Below, piece by piece: positions 1 to 10,239 of a stretch of DNA of 64,000 nucleotides. A model generated the notes under the pieces. It was not told the DNA's origin. It saw nothing but the letters and a program-made list of their open reading frames with translations, and searched no databases. Origin of the DNA: Ectobius pallidus (lineage: Eukaryota > Arthropoda > Insecta > Blattodea > Ectobiidae); NCBI GenBank assembly GCA_964059195.1, contig CAXKWD010000005.1:95121882-95185881 (forward strand). Direction: 5' to 3'. A program made the position numbers and the translations under genes. Numbering within the stretch: the first letter of the stretch is position 1; every line of letters begins with the position of its first letter.

Positions 1-465
1 AAGTTTCCTCCATCAAACTAATATCCTCTGCCTCTGAATACTCTTGGATGTTTTTTTGTCAATTCAATTTTAATATTAGCTGGTTCCTAACCCAAATACA
101 CAACATTTTATTTTCGTACAATTTTTCGTTTGGATCTAGGTCGTTCACAGACCACTACATACATATTCCTGAAAATATTTTTTTTGGGGGGGGGGTGGAT
201 TCAGGGAACCTCAAATCGTGTATTTATGTTAAAAACTAAACTTCGAATTTCGGGCTCGAATACAAAAATACCTCTATCTATAGTACCTATGGTACGGACA
301 GAGGAAATAATAAATATTTATTAATACTTATAACCTTTTAAGCGAATTGTTCTTCTTTGATTATCCCCGCATTTTCTACAAGAGAAAATAATCTGGTAAA
401 TGTAATGAAATACCGGTCATTATCTATTATAAGTTGTAAAAAAGTAAATTGTTATGTGATTTCAG
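1..465. other. Intron of the opsin gene, unrecognised sequence
   Basis: I see no exon here. The stretch ends in a plausible 3' splice site (pyrimidine-poor but with TTTCAG at 460-465) leading into the first visible opsin exon. A poly-G run lies near 187-196. Upstream opsin exons (TM1-TM5) must lie left of the window. Confidence 0.5.
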
Positions 466-746
466 GTGGAAGAAGAGGATGTCAGAGTGCAACAACAGCC
501 GTCAGCAGTGCTGGCAATAGTCTATATAGGCCTAGGGGGAATAATAGTTTTAAAGCTTCATATTCACATAAACGAACTAGTCCACATGTGAGGTCTACAA
601 TAAGAACTGCTGAAATAATTATGATGTTGGTAGTGTTGTTCCTGTTCTCGTGGACACCCTATGCAGTTGTGACGTGCATAGGTCAGTTCGGCGATGTTAA
701 ACTACTTACCCCATGGGTTGCCAGCCTACCAGCTTTCTTTGCGAAG
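466..746 (+). CDS. Opsin, internal exon (intracellular loop 3 to the retinal lysine of TM7)
   Basis: This exon encodes part of a rhabdomeric-type opsin, a seven-transmembrane receptor that binds retinal and signals through Gq in photoreceptors. It reads in the frame of the codon at 468. A basic, Ser-rich stretch (intracellular loop 3, ending HKRTSPHVRSTIRTAEIIMM) leads into TM6 FLFSWTPYAVVTCIGQFGD with the SWTPY motif. Then come extracellular loop 3 and the start of TM7, LPAFFAK, whose Lys (codon 744-746) is the Schiff-base lysine. It is bounded by an acceptor AG at 464-465 and a donor GTACGA at 747. The preceding intron is phase 1 and the following one phase 0. The next exon at 5105 continues exactly in frame. 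The sequence is intact. The subfamily is uncertain: WTPYAVV plus IGQFG and the long tail fit an Rh7-like or other non-LW insect opsin better than a long-wavelength opsin. That is from memory and needs a tree. Confidence 0.9.
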
Positions 747-975
747 GTACGAAACTGTGTAATGTCTTATAAAGTACAGGGAGACCCAATGAACTATGAA
801 CCGGCTGCACGGTGTTTTTCTTATTCGCGATGGCGGCATTCGTTGCTGGTTTGCTTGTATCAAAGAGTGGTACTGATAGAACCGTGATTTCCTTAACTAA
901 GTTTAAAGGCTTTACTTACCAACGTTATGAAAGGAGGTCCATACATTTTTGTCACCACTATCTGTCTGTCTGTCT

Positions 976-1313
976 GGAACCCTATAGCCCCCTATGTTGG
1001 GAGGTTTCTGTTGCCTATATATGGATTTTGTTACGCTTATTTTCCGAGAGAGGGCAGAGGGACAGGTGGTAAGCCCATCGTCTCTCAACCCCCCTCAGGA
1101 AACTAAGGTATTACTTGGACGTGAAAGGGCCGAGAAATTTTGTCCAGAGGCTTTAATTTAGGCTGGGAGTTCTTTTACTTGCCCCCCAGCTTAAAGTCCC
1201 TCCCGGAGGACTCCGTGCCCAGGATTTTTACGTCCTGAAATACCCATCGACCGCGGCCGGGATTGATCCCGCGACTTTCGGTTCTAGAGGCTGGCACGCT
1301 ACCTCTAGACCAC
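976..1313 (-). mobile_element. tRNA-derived SINE, minus strand (family 1)
   Basis: On the minus strand the head reads TGGTCTAGAGGTAGCGTGCC, a good RNA polymerase III A box. A B-box-like GCGGGATCAATCCC follows about 40 nt later, so the 5' end is tRNA-like. The body matches copies at 13430-13588 (plus strand, head missing) and 56490-56878 (minus strand). All share a block reading TTTCCGAGAGAGGG on the plus strand. The head and body are nearly full length here, within the opsin intron and antisense to the gene. Confidence 0.75.
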
Positions 1314-1733
1314 CTGTATAAGAAACCATTCATCACTCGCCGTTGTTCACGTTGCGAAATCCTGGCAATTTCCAAGCGGATATTTTGTTTTCATTTTCCA
1401 GGGTGCATGGATTTGTCTTGCATACTTTAAGTTTTAATTTACCCCAGAGATACCTCTGGCCTGAAATTTATTGTACAGATTATGGATTGTTGTACGGCCT
1501 GGAACCTTTACACCCGGGGATCATTCTGCAAATCTTATTTGCACTTAACAAGCTGACTGCGTTAACACATACGAATCACACATAAATGCACGCTGGGCAG
1601 TATTAAATATATACTGATCCATAATTTTCATCAAATACAGGGCACAATAATAAATTCCTCGTAATAGCATATCAAAGTCAGCGTGAACTCGTAACAGCTG
1701 AACGGTCAACGCAATACTGCAGAGTAGAAAAAA

Positions 1734-1808
1734 GGGAGCGTAACCTTGATTGTAGCAGCGGTGGAAACACGTTTCCACACGCCCAGAGCTGCAATCAAGG
1801 TCACGCTC
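1734..1808. repeat. Compact inverted repeat with nested hairpin
   Basis: GAGCGTAACCTTGATTGTAG is mirrored by CTGCAATCAAGGTCACGCTC. Between them is a second small hairpin, GTGGAAACACGTTTCCAC. It sits in the opsin intron. No flanking target duplication is evident, so its origin is unclear. Confidence 0.6.
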
Positions 1809-1989
1809 GCTTTGTGGTTGTTTCATAGTTTATTGGGTCACTCTGTACATTGGTAGATTGATGTAAGAGATTTCAGAAGGTCAGATTTTTCCTTCTGCTT
1901 GAAGGAATAAAAAGAACGTTAATTTCATTAGTTATCCTAAATATACATAATTATACATACAATTATAAGTATAATTATAAATCTATATA

Positions 1990-2780
1990 CAGTGAACGTC
2001 GCTTAATGTAATCGCGGATAATGTTTTCATTCAGGTAATGTTATCACTTTTATGAAGTCCCATGCGGATTAATACTGATACATTGATAAAATGCTGTTTA
2101 TTCTGATCAACGATTCGGTTTATGTTATCACATTTTCCTTTTTGCGGCCTTATTTCCAAGCACTGCACGTCATTCAAAATTTCATTGTATAGGCTTTCGT
2201 TTCGAACTCAATTGTATTGTGTTGTACTGGAAGTAGCAATTTTGTTCCCAGCTCACAGGATGGCCAGTTCGAGTGGGTGGCATTACGTAACTTTCTCTTT
2301 TAAACAATAAAACATGTTCCACCCCACAGTTGTGCTGCAGCTTTTGGTTTTTGAAGATAACAGTGTTGATATACAGTGATGGCTAGTGTAAAATGAAAGT
2401 ACTTGAATAGTCAGGCGTTAAATGTTTACACTACGCGGTGTTTACCACAGATCAGTATAGACTTCCAAAAACACTCGTAACTCCTGAGAATGGAGTATTG
2501 GTTAATGGACTGCTAAAGGAAAGTAAACGCAATTAAAAACTTTGTTGCTGGTTCAAAAAATAGTTGCTTGCAATGTATTACTGCATTAGCCTATGAGTGG
2601 TTAATTGATTCACAGTTACGTATTATGATAAGAATAAATATTTTTAATTCTGTTTTGTAGTGTATTATTTTATATATGAATAAATAACCTTCATTTAATT
2701 CTTTCGGCTACTGTTATCAATTGGTTAAGATTATCAGATTAGCTGCGTCCCGAAGTGATCACAATAAGCGGTGTGCACCG
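1990..2780. mobile_element. pogo/Tigger-like non-autonomous DNA transposon, copy 1
   Basis: Flanked by TA on both sides. The left end CAGTGAACGTCGCTTAATGT is mirrored at the right end by CACAATAAGCGGTGTGCACCG read in reverse. TA targets and CAGTGAA-type ends fit the pogo/Tigger group of the Tc1/mariner superfamily. No transposase coding is left. It is homologous end to end with 22864-23649. Confidence 0.75.
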
Positions 2781-3289
2781 TAATAAGAGGAAGTGTTGAT
2801 CGGTTTGTGTGCAATGCCTAGCCAAATCTACGTCTTGCAGAAATCTGAAAATTTAAAATAGGGGATCATGTATAAGGACCTAAATGGAAAAACATTATTC
2901 AATTTGGATGATACTCACTGTGCAAGGATTTTTTTGGGGCCTAGTAACCCGGATCTGTTGTATTCCCCTCACCCGCCGGCACGCTCTAATCGTGAAATGC
3001 ACCCCGAAGTCAGATTTTTAGCGTTTTAATAAATTATGAATAGTTTTAATTATGTATGAATAGTTTTATCTATTGTTAGTTATATTTGTTTCGTTCCGAA
3101 TATAAGGCAGCACATTACTGTTTTATTTTAATTATTTGTTTAGTACTTTTAACAAAATAATTAAACAAAATTATGTAATTAGTGCCATTTATGTAAAAGC
3201 AATTTCAGTATTAATAAGTAAAATGCTTTAATTAAATTTTTAAATAAATTATTTAAAAAAATCTACATTAATAAATGCGGGCGAAGCCG

Positions 3290-3640
3290 GGAGTACAGTC
3301 GAGTACACGGAAAGTTTCCGATGCTTCTGGTTACTTCTAGTGTTTTTTCTTTATTTAAAATTGGCATTGAATCTTATCATATGTGTTCCACAACAGCCTT
3401 GGGAGAACCAATTTCTCATTTGTTTGAATTTAAGTCCGAGCACATGCATTAGCCTGTGAATAACGCTCAGGCCTAGGTGAGCGATAAAGTGTGGGTAGAG
3501 TATGGGAACATTCATTTGAGTGACTGGAGGGAGTGCCACACAACGAATATCCACGCTAGCCCTGAACGAGTCCGACTCGCATTGATTTGATGTCAAAAGC
3601 CTGACCCTCTAAGATTAACCTGTGGGGTGGACATAGGTTG
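3290..3640 (+). repeat. Dispersed repeat, copy 1
   Basis: From AGTCGAGTACACGGAAAG onward the sequence parallels 10995-11260 (AGTCGAGTGCACGGAAAC). Shared words include TTTCCGATGCTTCTGGTT and CATTTGAGTG. There is no coding capacity and I see no terminal inverted repeat, so the class is unknown. Confidence 0.7.
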
Positions 3641-3899
3641 GTTTCAGGTTCAGGAGCGAAGAAGGGATGGAAATAAGACAAACATATATTAACTTCAACA
3701 CGTATAATGAAATTTAAAAAAAACGATAGGAGCTGGGGTGAGGAGTACTGGGCTTGGTGGAGCCGCTTATGTATTCACTTCCAATATAAACCACTTATTA
3801 TATCGGAAAGATTCCGTGCACCCGGCTGTACCTGTTAGTGTTAACAAAAATATAAATTTAGATATACTCATTCATTCTGGCGTACACATAAGTTAAAAC

Positions 3900-4557
3900 T
3901 AGGGTTCGGATGTTTATGACCAAAAAAAGTGGAAAATATGACCGCAAATACGCCCTTAAAATGACTAAATTTGACCCAAAATCCTAAACATGACTTAATA
4001 AAGGTAACGTAATTTCAAAAAATAAATTTTCCAGTTTAAAACGTTTAAAGACACTAAATTCTTATGTCACATGAATTCAATCAGATAATCACATTTTAAC
4101 AATTTTTTGTTTTACTTTTAATGATCTTCTATTTCTAAAGAATTTCCTCCTGTTTGCTCGCTTCCTCAGCTCCAAATACTTCTAGTTATAATATTTTGTC
4201 GATCTTGCGTGTCTTTATGAAATATGAACAATTGCATTGATTTTTAAAATTAAGTTGTTATTATTATTTACCATAAACTATAAATTAATGACATAAATTT
4301 CAAACTTAACTAGACCATGCAGAACATACACTGTACATTGTGCTCCTTTACCGAATTTATAATTGAAGTATGACGTTAAAATACAAATATGGTCAAAATA
4401 TGACCAAGACCACAAAAAAGAACAAAATATGACTTTATATGCAAAATAAAAACGGTCCGATTAGGATAACAAGCGTGCAATTGATGTTTAATTTGTGTTT
4501 TCGGCGAGAATGGAGGTCAGGATAAATATATGAAATGTCATAAACATCCGAACCCGA
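3900..4557 (+). mobile_element. hAT-like non-autonomous element (family GGTTCGGATG), copy A
   Basis: Ends TAGGGTTCGGATGTTTATGA and TCATAAACATCCGAACCCGA are inverted. Flanks GTTAAAAC and GTTATAAC form an 8 bp target duplication with one change, as in hAT elements. Inside, short motifs related to ATATGACC recur near the ends. Copy D at 40763-41425 is the same family in opposite orientation. Confidence 0.85.
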
Positions 4558-4655
4558 GTTATAACCTCACAGAATGGGACGACTTCCAGTACGAACAAAG
4601 TACATTGATCCCGATATTTTCTAAACTCTCATACGAAGTTAATATAGGTATTGAG

Positions 4656-5071
4656 TAGGGATGGGTCCTCGATAATTTCGATACCTCGATACTCTCGATA
4701 CTTGCATGGTATCGGCATCGAGCGATACTTCAGAAAACTCGCTCGGTACTTTTTCAATACTTTGGTAAATCTGCAATTAAGTGAGAATGCTAGTATTTTT
4801 TAACAAAAACTTGTAAGTGGACTGTTTCAAAAACTAATTTTAGTTTTAATGTAGAGTTTAAAAATAATTATAGGCTACTGATGATATTAAATTTGGTCTC
4901 ATTAAATATGCACACTTAATTTAGTTGGTATTACACAGTTCTCTCAACTTTTAATTTTTAATGTAGACCTACCTGTTTATTGAAACTGGAAATTTTGATG
5001 TATCGAGTATCGAGGAAAAAATCATGTATCGGTATCGAGTATCGAGAAAATCTTGTATCGACCCATCCCTA
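4656..5071. mobile_element. hAT-like MITE just upstream of an opsin splice acceptor
   Basis: It is 416 bp with perfect 11 bp ends TAGGGATGGGT and ACCCATCCCTA and a perfect 8 bp duplication GTATTGAG at 4648-4655 and 5072-5079. The subterminal regions repeat TATCGAGTATCGAG-type words. The right duplication ends only 25 nt before the exon at 5105. Confidence 0.92.
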
Positions 5072-5104
5072 GTATTGAGATATTTCTGTATGCATTATTC
5101 ATAG

Positions 5105-5403
5105 GCCTCAGTGGTATACAACCCGATAGTTTATGGACTGTCGCATCCTCACTTCAGAGCCTCTGTGAAGCAGTATCTGTCAACTTGCAAGACTGGTTCA
5201 AACAGCAGCCAATACGCCATATCTCGCAGCAGAATCGTCCATCCTCCCCATCAGGCTGCATCATGCATCCCTCCAATCTCGCATCACCAACACGTACATC
5301 ATATGCACTTCCGCTGTTTTCCACACAACAGACCTCCTGGACATGCACACTTCCACAGCGAACCTGATGCCAGAGGCGTCACCTTAATTTTAGATCAAAA
5401 CAG
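5105..5403 (+). CDS. Opsin, C-terminal exon (TM7 NPxxY, helix 8, His/Pro-rich tail)
   Basis: This exon follows acceptor TTCATAG at 5098-5104 and joins the exon ending at 746 in phase 0, giving FAK-ASVVYNPIVYGLSHPHFR. NPIVY is the NPxxY motif of TM7. SHPHFRASVKQYLSTC is helix 8, with His where most insect opsins carry the Lys of HPK. About 75 further residues are rich in His, Pro and Ser (for example SHHQHVHHMHF), a long hydrophilic cytoplasmic tail. The exon can end at CAG/GTATGT (donor at 5404), leaving two bases of a codon, which would need another exon downstream that I cannot identify. Otherwise the frame continues to a TAA at 5453-5455. That stop, with the last residues PEGRP, lies inside the end of a mariner-derived element, so a spliced ending looks more natural. 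An hAT-like element ends 33 nt upstream of the exon. Confidence 0.88.
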
Positions 5404-5437
5404 GTATGTTTGTAGCAATTTGTCACTATTAAGGTTA

Positions 5438-6076
5438 CCCGAGGGCCGTCCATAAAGTTCGTTTCCCTGGGGCAGTTTACAGAAACAAAACACAATTTCA
5501 TGGAAATGCTTATTCCAACAGATACAGCAAATGTTCAGCTATTTTTCAAAGTATTCGCTACCATAATTGAGACCATTTTCGTACCGTGGGACCGACTTTT
5601 GAATACCTGTGTCTTAGAAGTCTGCCACCTAGGATTTGAACCACTGTGTGACAACCATCTCCGCCTCTTTGTCATTCCCTGTTATTTCTTAAGGTGTAGG
5701 AGAAGATGGAAATCAATGGGAGCGAGATCCGGGCTGTAGGGTGGATTTTCAAACACCTCCCATCAAGCCTCCTGCAGAAGTTCGACTAGGAGGTGTTTAA
5801 ACATTCACCCCACAGCCCGGACCTCGCTCCCATTGATTTCCATCTTTTCCTACACCTCATGAAATGACAGGCGGACATTGTTGCCACACAATGGTTCAAA
5901 TCCCGACACAGGTGTTCAAACGTTGATCCCACGGTATGAAAAATGTCTCCATTCCGGTGGCGAATATGTTGAAAAATAGCTGAACACTTGCTGTGTCTGT
6001 GGCAATAAAAATTTCCATGAAATTGTTTTGTTTCTGTAAACGGCCACAGGGAAGCTTACTTTATGGACGGCCCTCT
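5438..6076. mobile_element. Palindromic mariner derivative made of two 3' ends
   Basis: The outer ends are GAGGGCCGTCCATAAAGT and ACTTTATGGACGGCCCTC, with TA just outside. The two halves are inverted copies of each other. On the plus strand near 5807-5860 the right half encodes HSPDLAPIDFHLFLHLMK, the signature around the third catalytic Asp of mariner transposases, followed by a tail with VATQWFKS. The left half carries the same coding antisense. Stops and frameshifts interrupt both. There is no N-terminal half. It begins inside the last codons of the possible opsin read-through frame. Confidence 0.85.
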
Positions 6077-6119
6077 TATTTGCCCGAATTTTGAGGCAAA
6101 TGACCACAAGAACTTGTAG

Positions 6120-6205
6120 GATATATATATATAACATTTTATATATATATTTATTATATATATTATATATATGTGTTTATATATATATATTATATATATA
6201 TTTTT
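6120..6205. repeat. TA-rich microsatellite
   Basis: Interrupted (TA)n with a few T runs. Confidence 0.9.
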
Positions 6206-6775
6206 AACATTTCTCAAAAGAATGGTACGAATGTTTCCAATAACTATTTTAGCTGTTTTAACTTTTGCAGTTTTCATTACGGTATGTGTTTTTCCGTTGT
6301 TTTATGTTTGATCCAGTAACATTCAGTTGACTTCGGATGCCTGTTAGTGACGTATTTCGGGGATCAAAGTAAATTGACAAAATAGCAACAGCCCATAGTT
6401 AACTGCCTTACCAACTTGGAGTGCTGTAATAACTTTTTGTTTCAGAGTTTTGACATGTGCTATTCACTTCAATAAATAAATTCAGGTAAACTGATATAAC
6501 AAAGTGCTAGAATGCTTTTTTTAATCGGGGATAATTGTAATTATAATAGGCCTATGCAGAAAATAATTTATTTTTATAATAGATCTCAGAGTTAAACTTC
6601 AAATCGATTCATTAAGTAGGGCTTGCGGAACAGAGGTCTATAGGTTGATTCTTAACCTTAATTCACATTCGTATACACTGATATATTAAGAAATTCTTAA
6701 AATATAATATGTAGAACTGAGGAAGTGATTCATACGTGCTACTCAGCCTAAACAGCCTAAAAACTTTTTTTCTGA
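6206..6775. other. Unrecognised AT-rich stretch
   Basis: I see no gene or bounded element here. Confidence 0.5.
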
Positions 6776-6913
6776 GGGCATCAGGAAGCTTGTGCAACGA
6801 TGTGATCCAGTGCATTGAGAAGCATGGGAACTATGTTGAAAAATGAGGTAACTGAAAGTTTTGCACTGTTGCAATAAATTGAAATAAGAGAGAGCGGATA
6901 CTTACTGACTTAC
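6776..6913 (+). pseudogene. Mariner transposase C-terminal remnant and 3' end
   Basis: GIRKLVQRCD, then after a one-base shift QCIEKHGNYVEK and a stop, is the standard C-terminus of mariner transposases. About 60 bp later comes GCGGATACTTACTGACTTA, the probable terminal repeat. The rest of the element is missing upstream. Confidence 0.8.
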
Positions 6914-6916
6914 CGA

Positions 6917-7172
6917 TATGACTTCTTCGATGGATTTCGGCTCCTGGTACACCTTCAGATGACAAAAAACGGATCAATGCGTGCTGTTCTTCTTTGGTGG
7001 AAACGCTGAGCGGTGCAGGCATGGTTAATGTGCAACAGCGCAACACGCAGTCGAGTCATAACGGTCAAACATCCACAAGTGGAGAGAAATGAACATGTCG
7101 ACGTGCGCGAGCACAAAGCAGTACAACCAACCTACAAAAGATTAAACGAAAGTGCGGATACTTATTGACTTA
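6917..7172 (-). pseudogene. Mariner transposase N-terminal remnant, minus strand
   Basis: The minus strand from 7022 encodes MPAPLSVSTKEEQHALIRFL, then SSEGVPGAEIHRR, the N-terminal helix-turn-helix start of a mariner transposase. The coding breaks off near 6925. The upstream end carries GCGGATACTTATTGACTTA at 7154-7172, in the same orientation as the copy at 6895-6913. So two right-hand ends lie side by side. Confidence 0.8.
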
Positions 7173-7180
7173 CCATCTTA

Positions 7181-7408
7181 CAGGGTCTGTCACAAAAGTC
7201 CCCGGAATGATTTTTTTTAATCATTTATCCAATATCAGTTTACAATCTTTTTATAACTTTTCTAAACATTCTCCTCCTGCTTCGATTGGGTGAAGCGTTG
7301 GCAACGGTGCATCGAAGCAGGGGAGAATACTTTGAAAAGTTCTGAAACCTGGTATTGAATAAATTATTAATACAAAATTCATTTCGGGAACTTTTGGGAC
7401 AGACCCTG
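7181..7408. mobile_element. Short mariner-type MITE
   Basis: TA-flanked. The left end CAGGGTCTGTCACAAAAGT is mirrored by ACTTTTGGGACAGACCCTG, about 30 bp of imperfect TIR. It has no coding capacity. Sequence to about 7590, ending CTTTTGGGACAGGG, may be a second damaged end of the same family. Confidence 0.8.
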
Positions 7409-7819
7409 TATGTACATAACAGCCTTTCCAAATGAGGACGGGCATTACAATTTGTTTCCACTTCAGATTTCACCATACCATGTGACATTGTATTGAAATC
7501 TGCTGGTGTTTCTTCTAAGAAATTTATCCTCAGGCTTGTTTTCAGATAGAAAAGTTGCAACCATTAGCTCTTTTGGGACAGGGTTAGATAAGGAAGATTA
7601 AAACTCTTAAGAAGTAACATTAATAAAATGCAGTGTTATGCTATTTAATATGAAATATGCACTGAAACCAGAAACATGAACATAATATACAATAAAACTT
7701 CAAAATAATATGCTTTATTATATCTAACCCCAAAACATGCATTGTGCATAAAATCGGCCATAAAAAGTCCAAAGCATTCAAATATACATAGAAAATGTAA
7801 ACTAAAAAAAATTAAAGTG

Positions 7820-8075
7820 TTCCCTATTACAGGCCATGGAGGCCCAGAGGGTTCCAGGAGGTTGAGGCTTCCAAATCTTTATACAATCGGCACGTGAAGG
7901 TTGTGAGTTACACACCGGCCACCTTTACCCTCAGGATTGCTCCTGGTACTCATTTCTGTTAGAGGCTGAGTCGAACCCAGGGCCATAGTGCCACCAGAAG
8001 GATTAGTCCAATTGAAAAATTCCAATGACCTCATCGGAGATAACCCGCGACCTTCCGGTTTGTAGCGCAGCGATA
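7820..8075 (-). mobile_element. SINE-like fragment, minus strand
   Basis: The minus strand has GTCGCGGGTTATCTCCG (B-box-like) near 8040-8056 and a second tRNA-like GGGTTCGACTC near 7968-7982. The rest resembles a SINE body. There is no clear A box, so the call is tentative. Confidence 0.45.
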
Positions 8076-9110
8076 GAAAATGTAGGCTTTACTAATTTGG
8101 AATCAGTAGGCCTAAGCCATGAAATGGATATTTAGCATTTATGAGAACAGTAACAAGCACATATAAAAAGATGCATTTGCATTGATTTTTTAAAACTTAA
8201 TAACTAGATTTTCCGATGAGATAAGATGAAATGGAGACAAAATTCCAGCATTCCAGAGATGGTTAAAGGTTTAAACAACCGTCGCTGAATAACGATAACA
8301 ACCAACCAACTGCATAACTTCCAAACATTACATTTTAACATCAAACAGCATGGCTTAGTTGATAATCCACTACATATATGTAGAATTTGTGGAAATAACT
8401 AGGTGTTACAAATTCATAATACTTGTGATGTCTGCAGGCCATGATTAAACAATGTCATTATCGTGATGAGATGTAGGCCTATAGCCTATTTGGTAATGCA
8501 TCTGTCGCTGTACATCAATAAATTGTAATTATACCGACGAGAAAATAGACTGATATGTTCGTGCATGAATACAACTATGTGCAAAGTCATGTCTTGATGA
8601 GAGAGAAATCCATTGCTGATGTTCAAATAATTTAATGTTTTCCTTTTAAAAAGGGATTTCCACTTCAGTTCTATGGAAGAATAATCTGCACATTATCTCT
8701 GATAATTATAGTTATTTACTGTCTATAATTTGGCTACTTTATCTGATATCCACTTTATAAACTCCCTTTCCTCTGAAATATCAGATATTATCTAATAAAA
8801 TTTTACTTGCACAGCTATAGGCATTTTAATTTGTTTAATTGGTCTTAAATTATTATAACTTTTCAACCTTTTTACAAATATTTACAGAGTTCTCACTTCG
8901 ACACTGAAATAAATGTTCGTTATATTCCTAATGTAAGATGTAGGAATAAACTAAAGAACAATCATTAAAATATATGAAAACTATTGTTTTTATCTTGTAT
9001 AATTCCTTTAGGCTGCACCGTCAATATTGAATGCCAATTATCGATTATGATTAACATTTTAATATTCTATCTTAAAACAAATGTAAAGTACCTACCTATC
9101 ATAGAAACAT
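8076..9110. other. Unrecognised AT-rich stretch
   Basis: I see no coding, TIRs or clear repeats here. Confidence 0.5.
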
Positions 9111-9116
9111 AGAATC

Positions 9117-9415
9117 AACTATGTGTGGTCAGTAAGACGAGGACAAGTCAGCAATATGTGATCGGTAAAACGAAGACGAGTCAGTTGTTTGAATTGTATA
9201 CCAAAGACAAAACACCTATGAGTAACCAGTAAAACAAAACCAATCAGTTATGTGTTATTAGTAAACCCGTGTTTAACCATAAAACCAAAACGAATTAGCA
9301 ACGTGTGTCCAGTAAAACAAACTAACCATGCATGTGTGACTAGTATAACCAAGACAAATTTTTGACCAGTAAAATTCCTCGATCATCTGTGAAGAACTAG
9401 TAAAATGTTGTCATA
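9117..9415 (+). repeat. Degenerate minisatellite
   Basis: Repeating units of about 35-50 bp share TGTG..(C/A)AGTAAAACNAAGAC and GTCAGCAA-like words. Copies start near 9117, 9153, 9215, 9248, 9295 and 9328. Divergence is high, so the array is old. Confidence 0.65.
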
Positions 9416-9974
9416 GGCTTATATATGGCATCTATAACTATTATAAAGGTGAAAAATTACTTGCTTTTATCCTGACATTTTTTATTAAGTTATAGAATTT
9501 TCTCGGTTTTCTTGACAAGTTGGAATATTGTTCATTTTCCTCATTTGGAGGTGGACTGTGGCTATAGTCAGACTCCGAAATATCGGTAATGCACATTCGA
9601 ACTTATTAAGAATCCAGGTAAAATTTTATTCCTGCCATATATTTATTTTATAATCTTCCTTTATTAAAGGTTGCCCAAATGACAAAGCGTACTCTTACAG
9701 AACTTTCGAGATACAACTTGAATATACAGGTAAAGTAAAAATAAGATCAATATAGAAAAAACAAATTGATATTAGCTGGACATTAATTACGTCATAATTT
9801 ACAATAGCATAAAGCTCAGAATTCACTAAGCTATACTGTTACTACATAAACGTCACAAAATTAGAAGAGAACTCGTTATTGTTGAAATTGATATTTTTAT
9901 TATACAAAACGTCTGAAAGTACCCTCAGGAAAATAATTGGTACAATATTAGTGTACTAAGTGTTCTATCGTTTA

Positions 9975-10233
9975 TAGAGTGTCCATGAAATGAGTGCACA
10001 TTTTTCGTGTGGTGGTAGGGAACATCCATACGAGTATTTTAATACAGATAACCTTCGGATGAAAATGTGTTGTTATGAGTGTAAACACAAAAACGTATTG
10101 CACATTGTTCAACACGTTTATCTGTTTGCATCCATAACAACGCATTTCATCCCATGGTTCATTCTATTAAAATACTCGCATGGATGTTCCATACCACCAC
10201 ATGAAAATCTCCACTCATTTCATGAACACTCTG
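9975..10233. mobile_element. MITE with mariner-like ends and foldback arms
   Basis: TA-flanked. AGAGTGTCCATGAAATGAGT mirrors ACTCATTTCATGAACACTCT. Further in, CATCCATACGAGTATTTTAAT mirrors ATTAAAATACTCGCATGGATG in reverse. It could fold into a long hairpin. Confidence 0.85.
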
Positions 10234-10239
10234 TATAAT

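Larger units (their letters stand above)
747..5104 (+). other. Opsin intron, 4.36 kb, filled with transposable elements
   Basis: GT at 747 and AG at 5103-5104. It is phase 0, directly after the retinal-lysine codon. It holds a SINE, a hairpin, a Tigger-like element, a dispersed repeat and two hAT-like elements listed separately. The remaining stretches (747-975, 1314-1730, 2781-3290, 3640-3891) show nothing recognisable, apart from a Helitron-end-like GCGGGCGAAGCCGGG at about 3279-3293. Confidence 0.85.
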
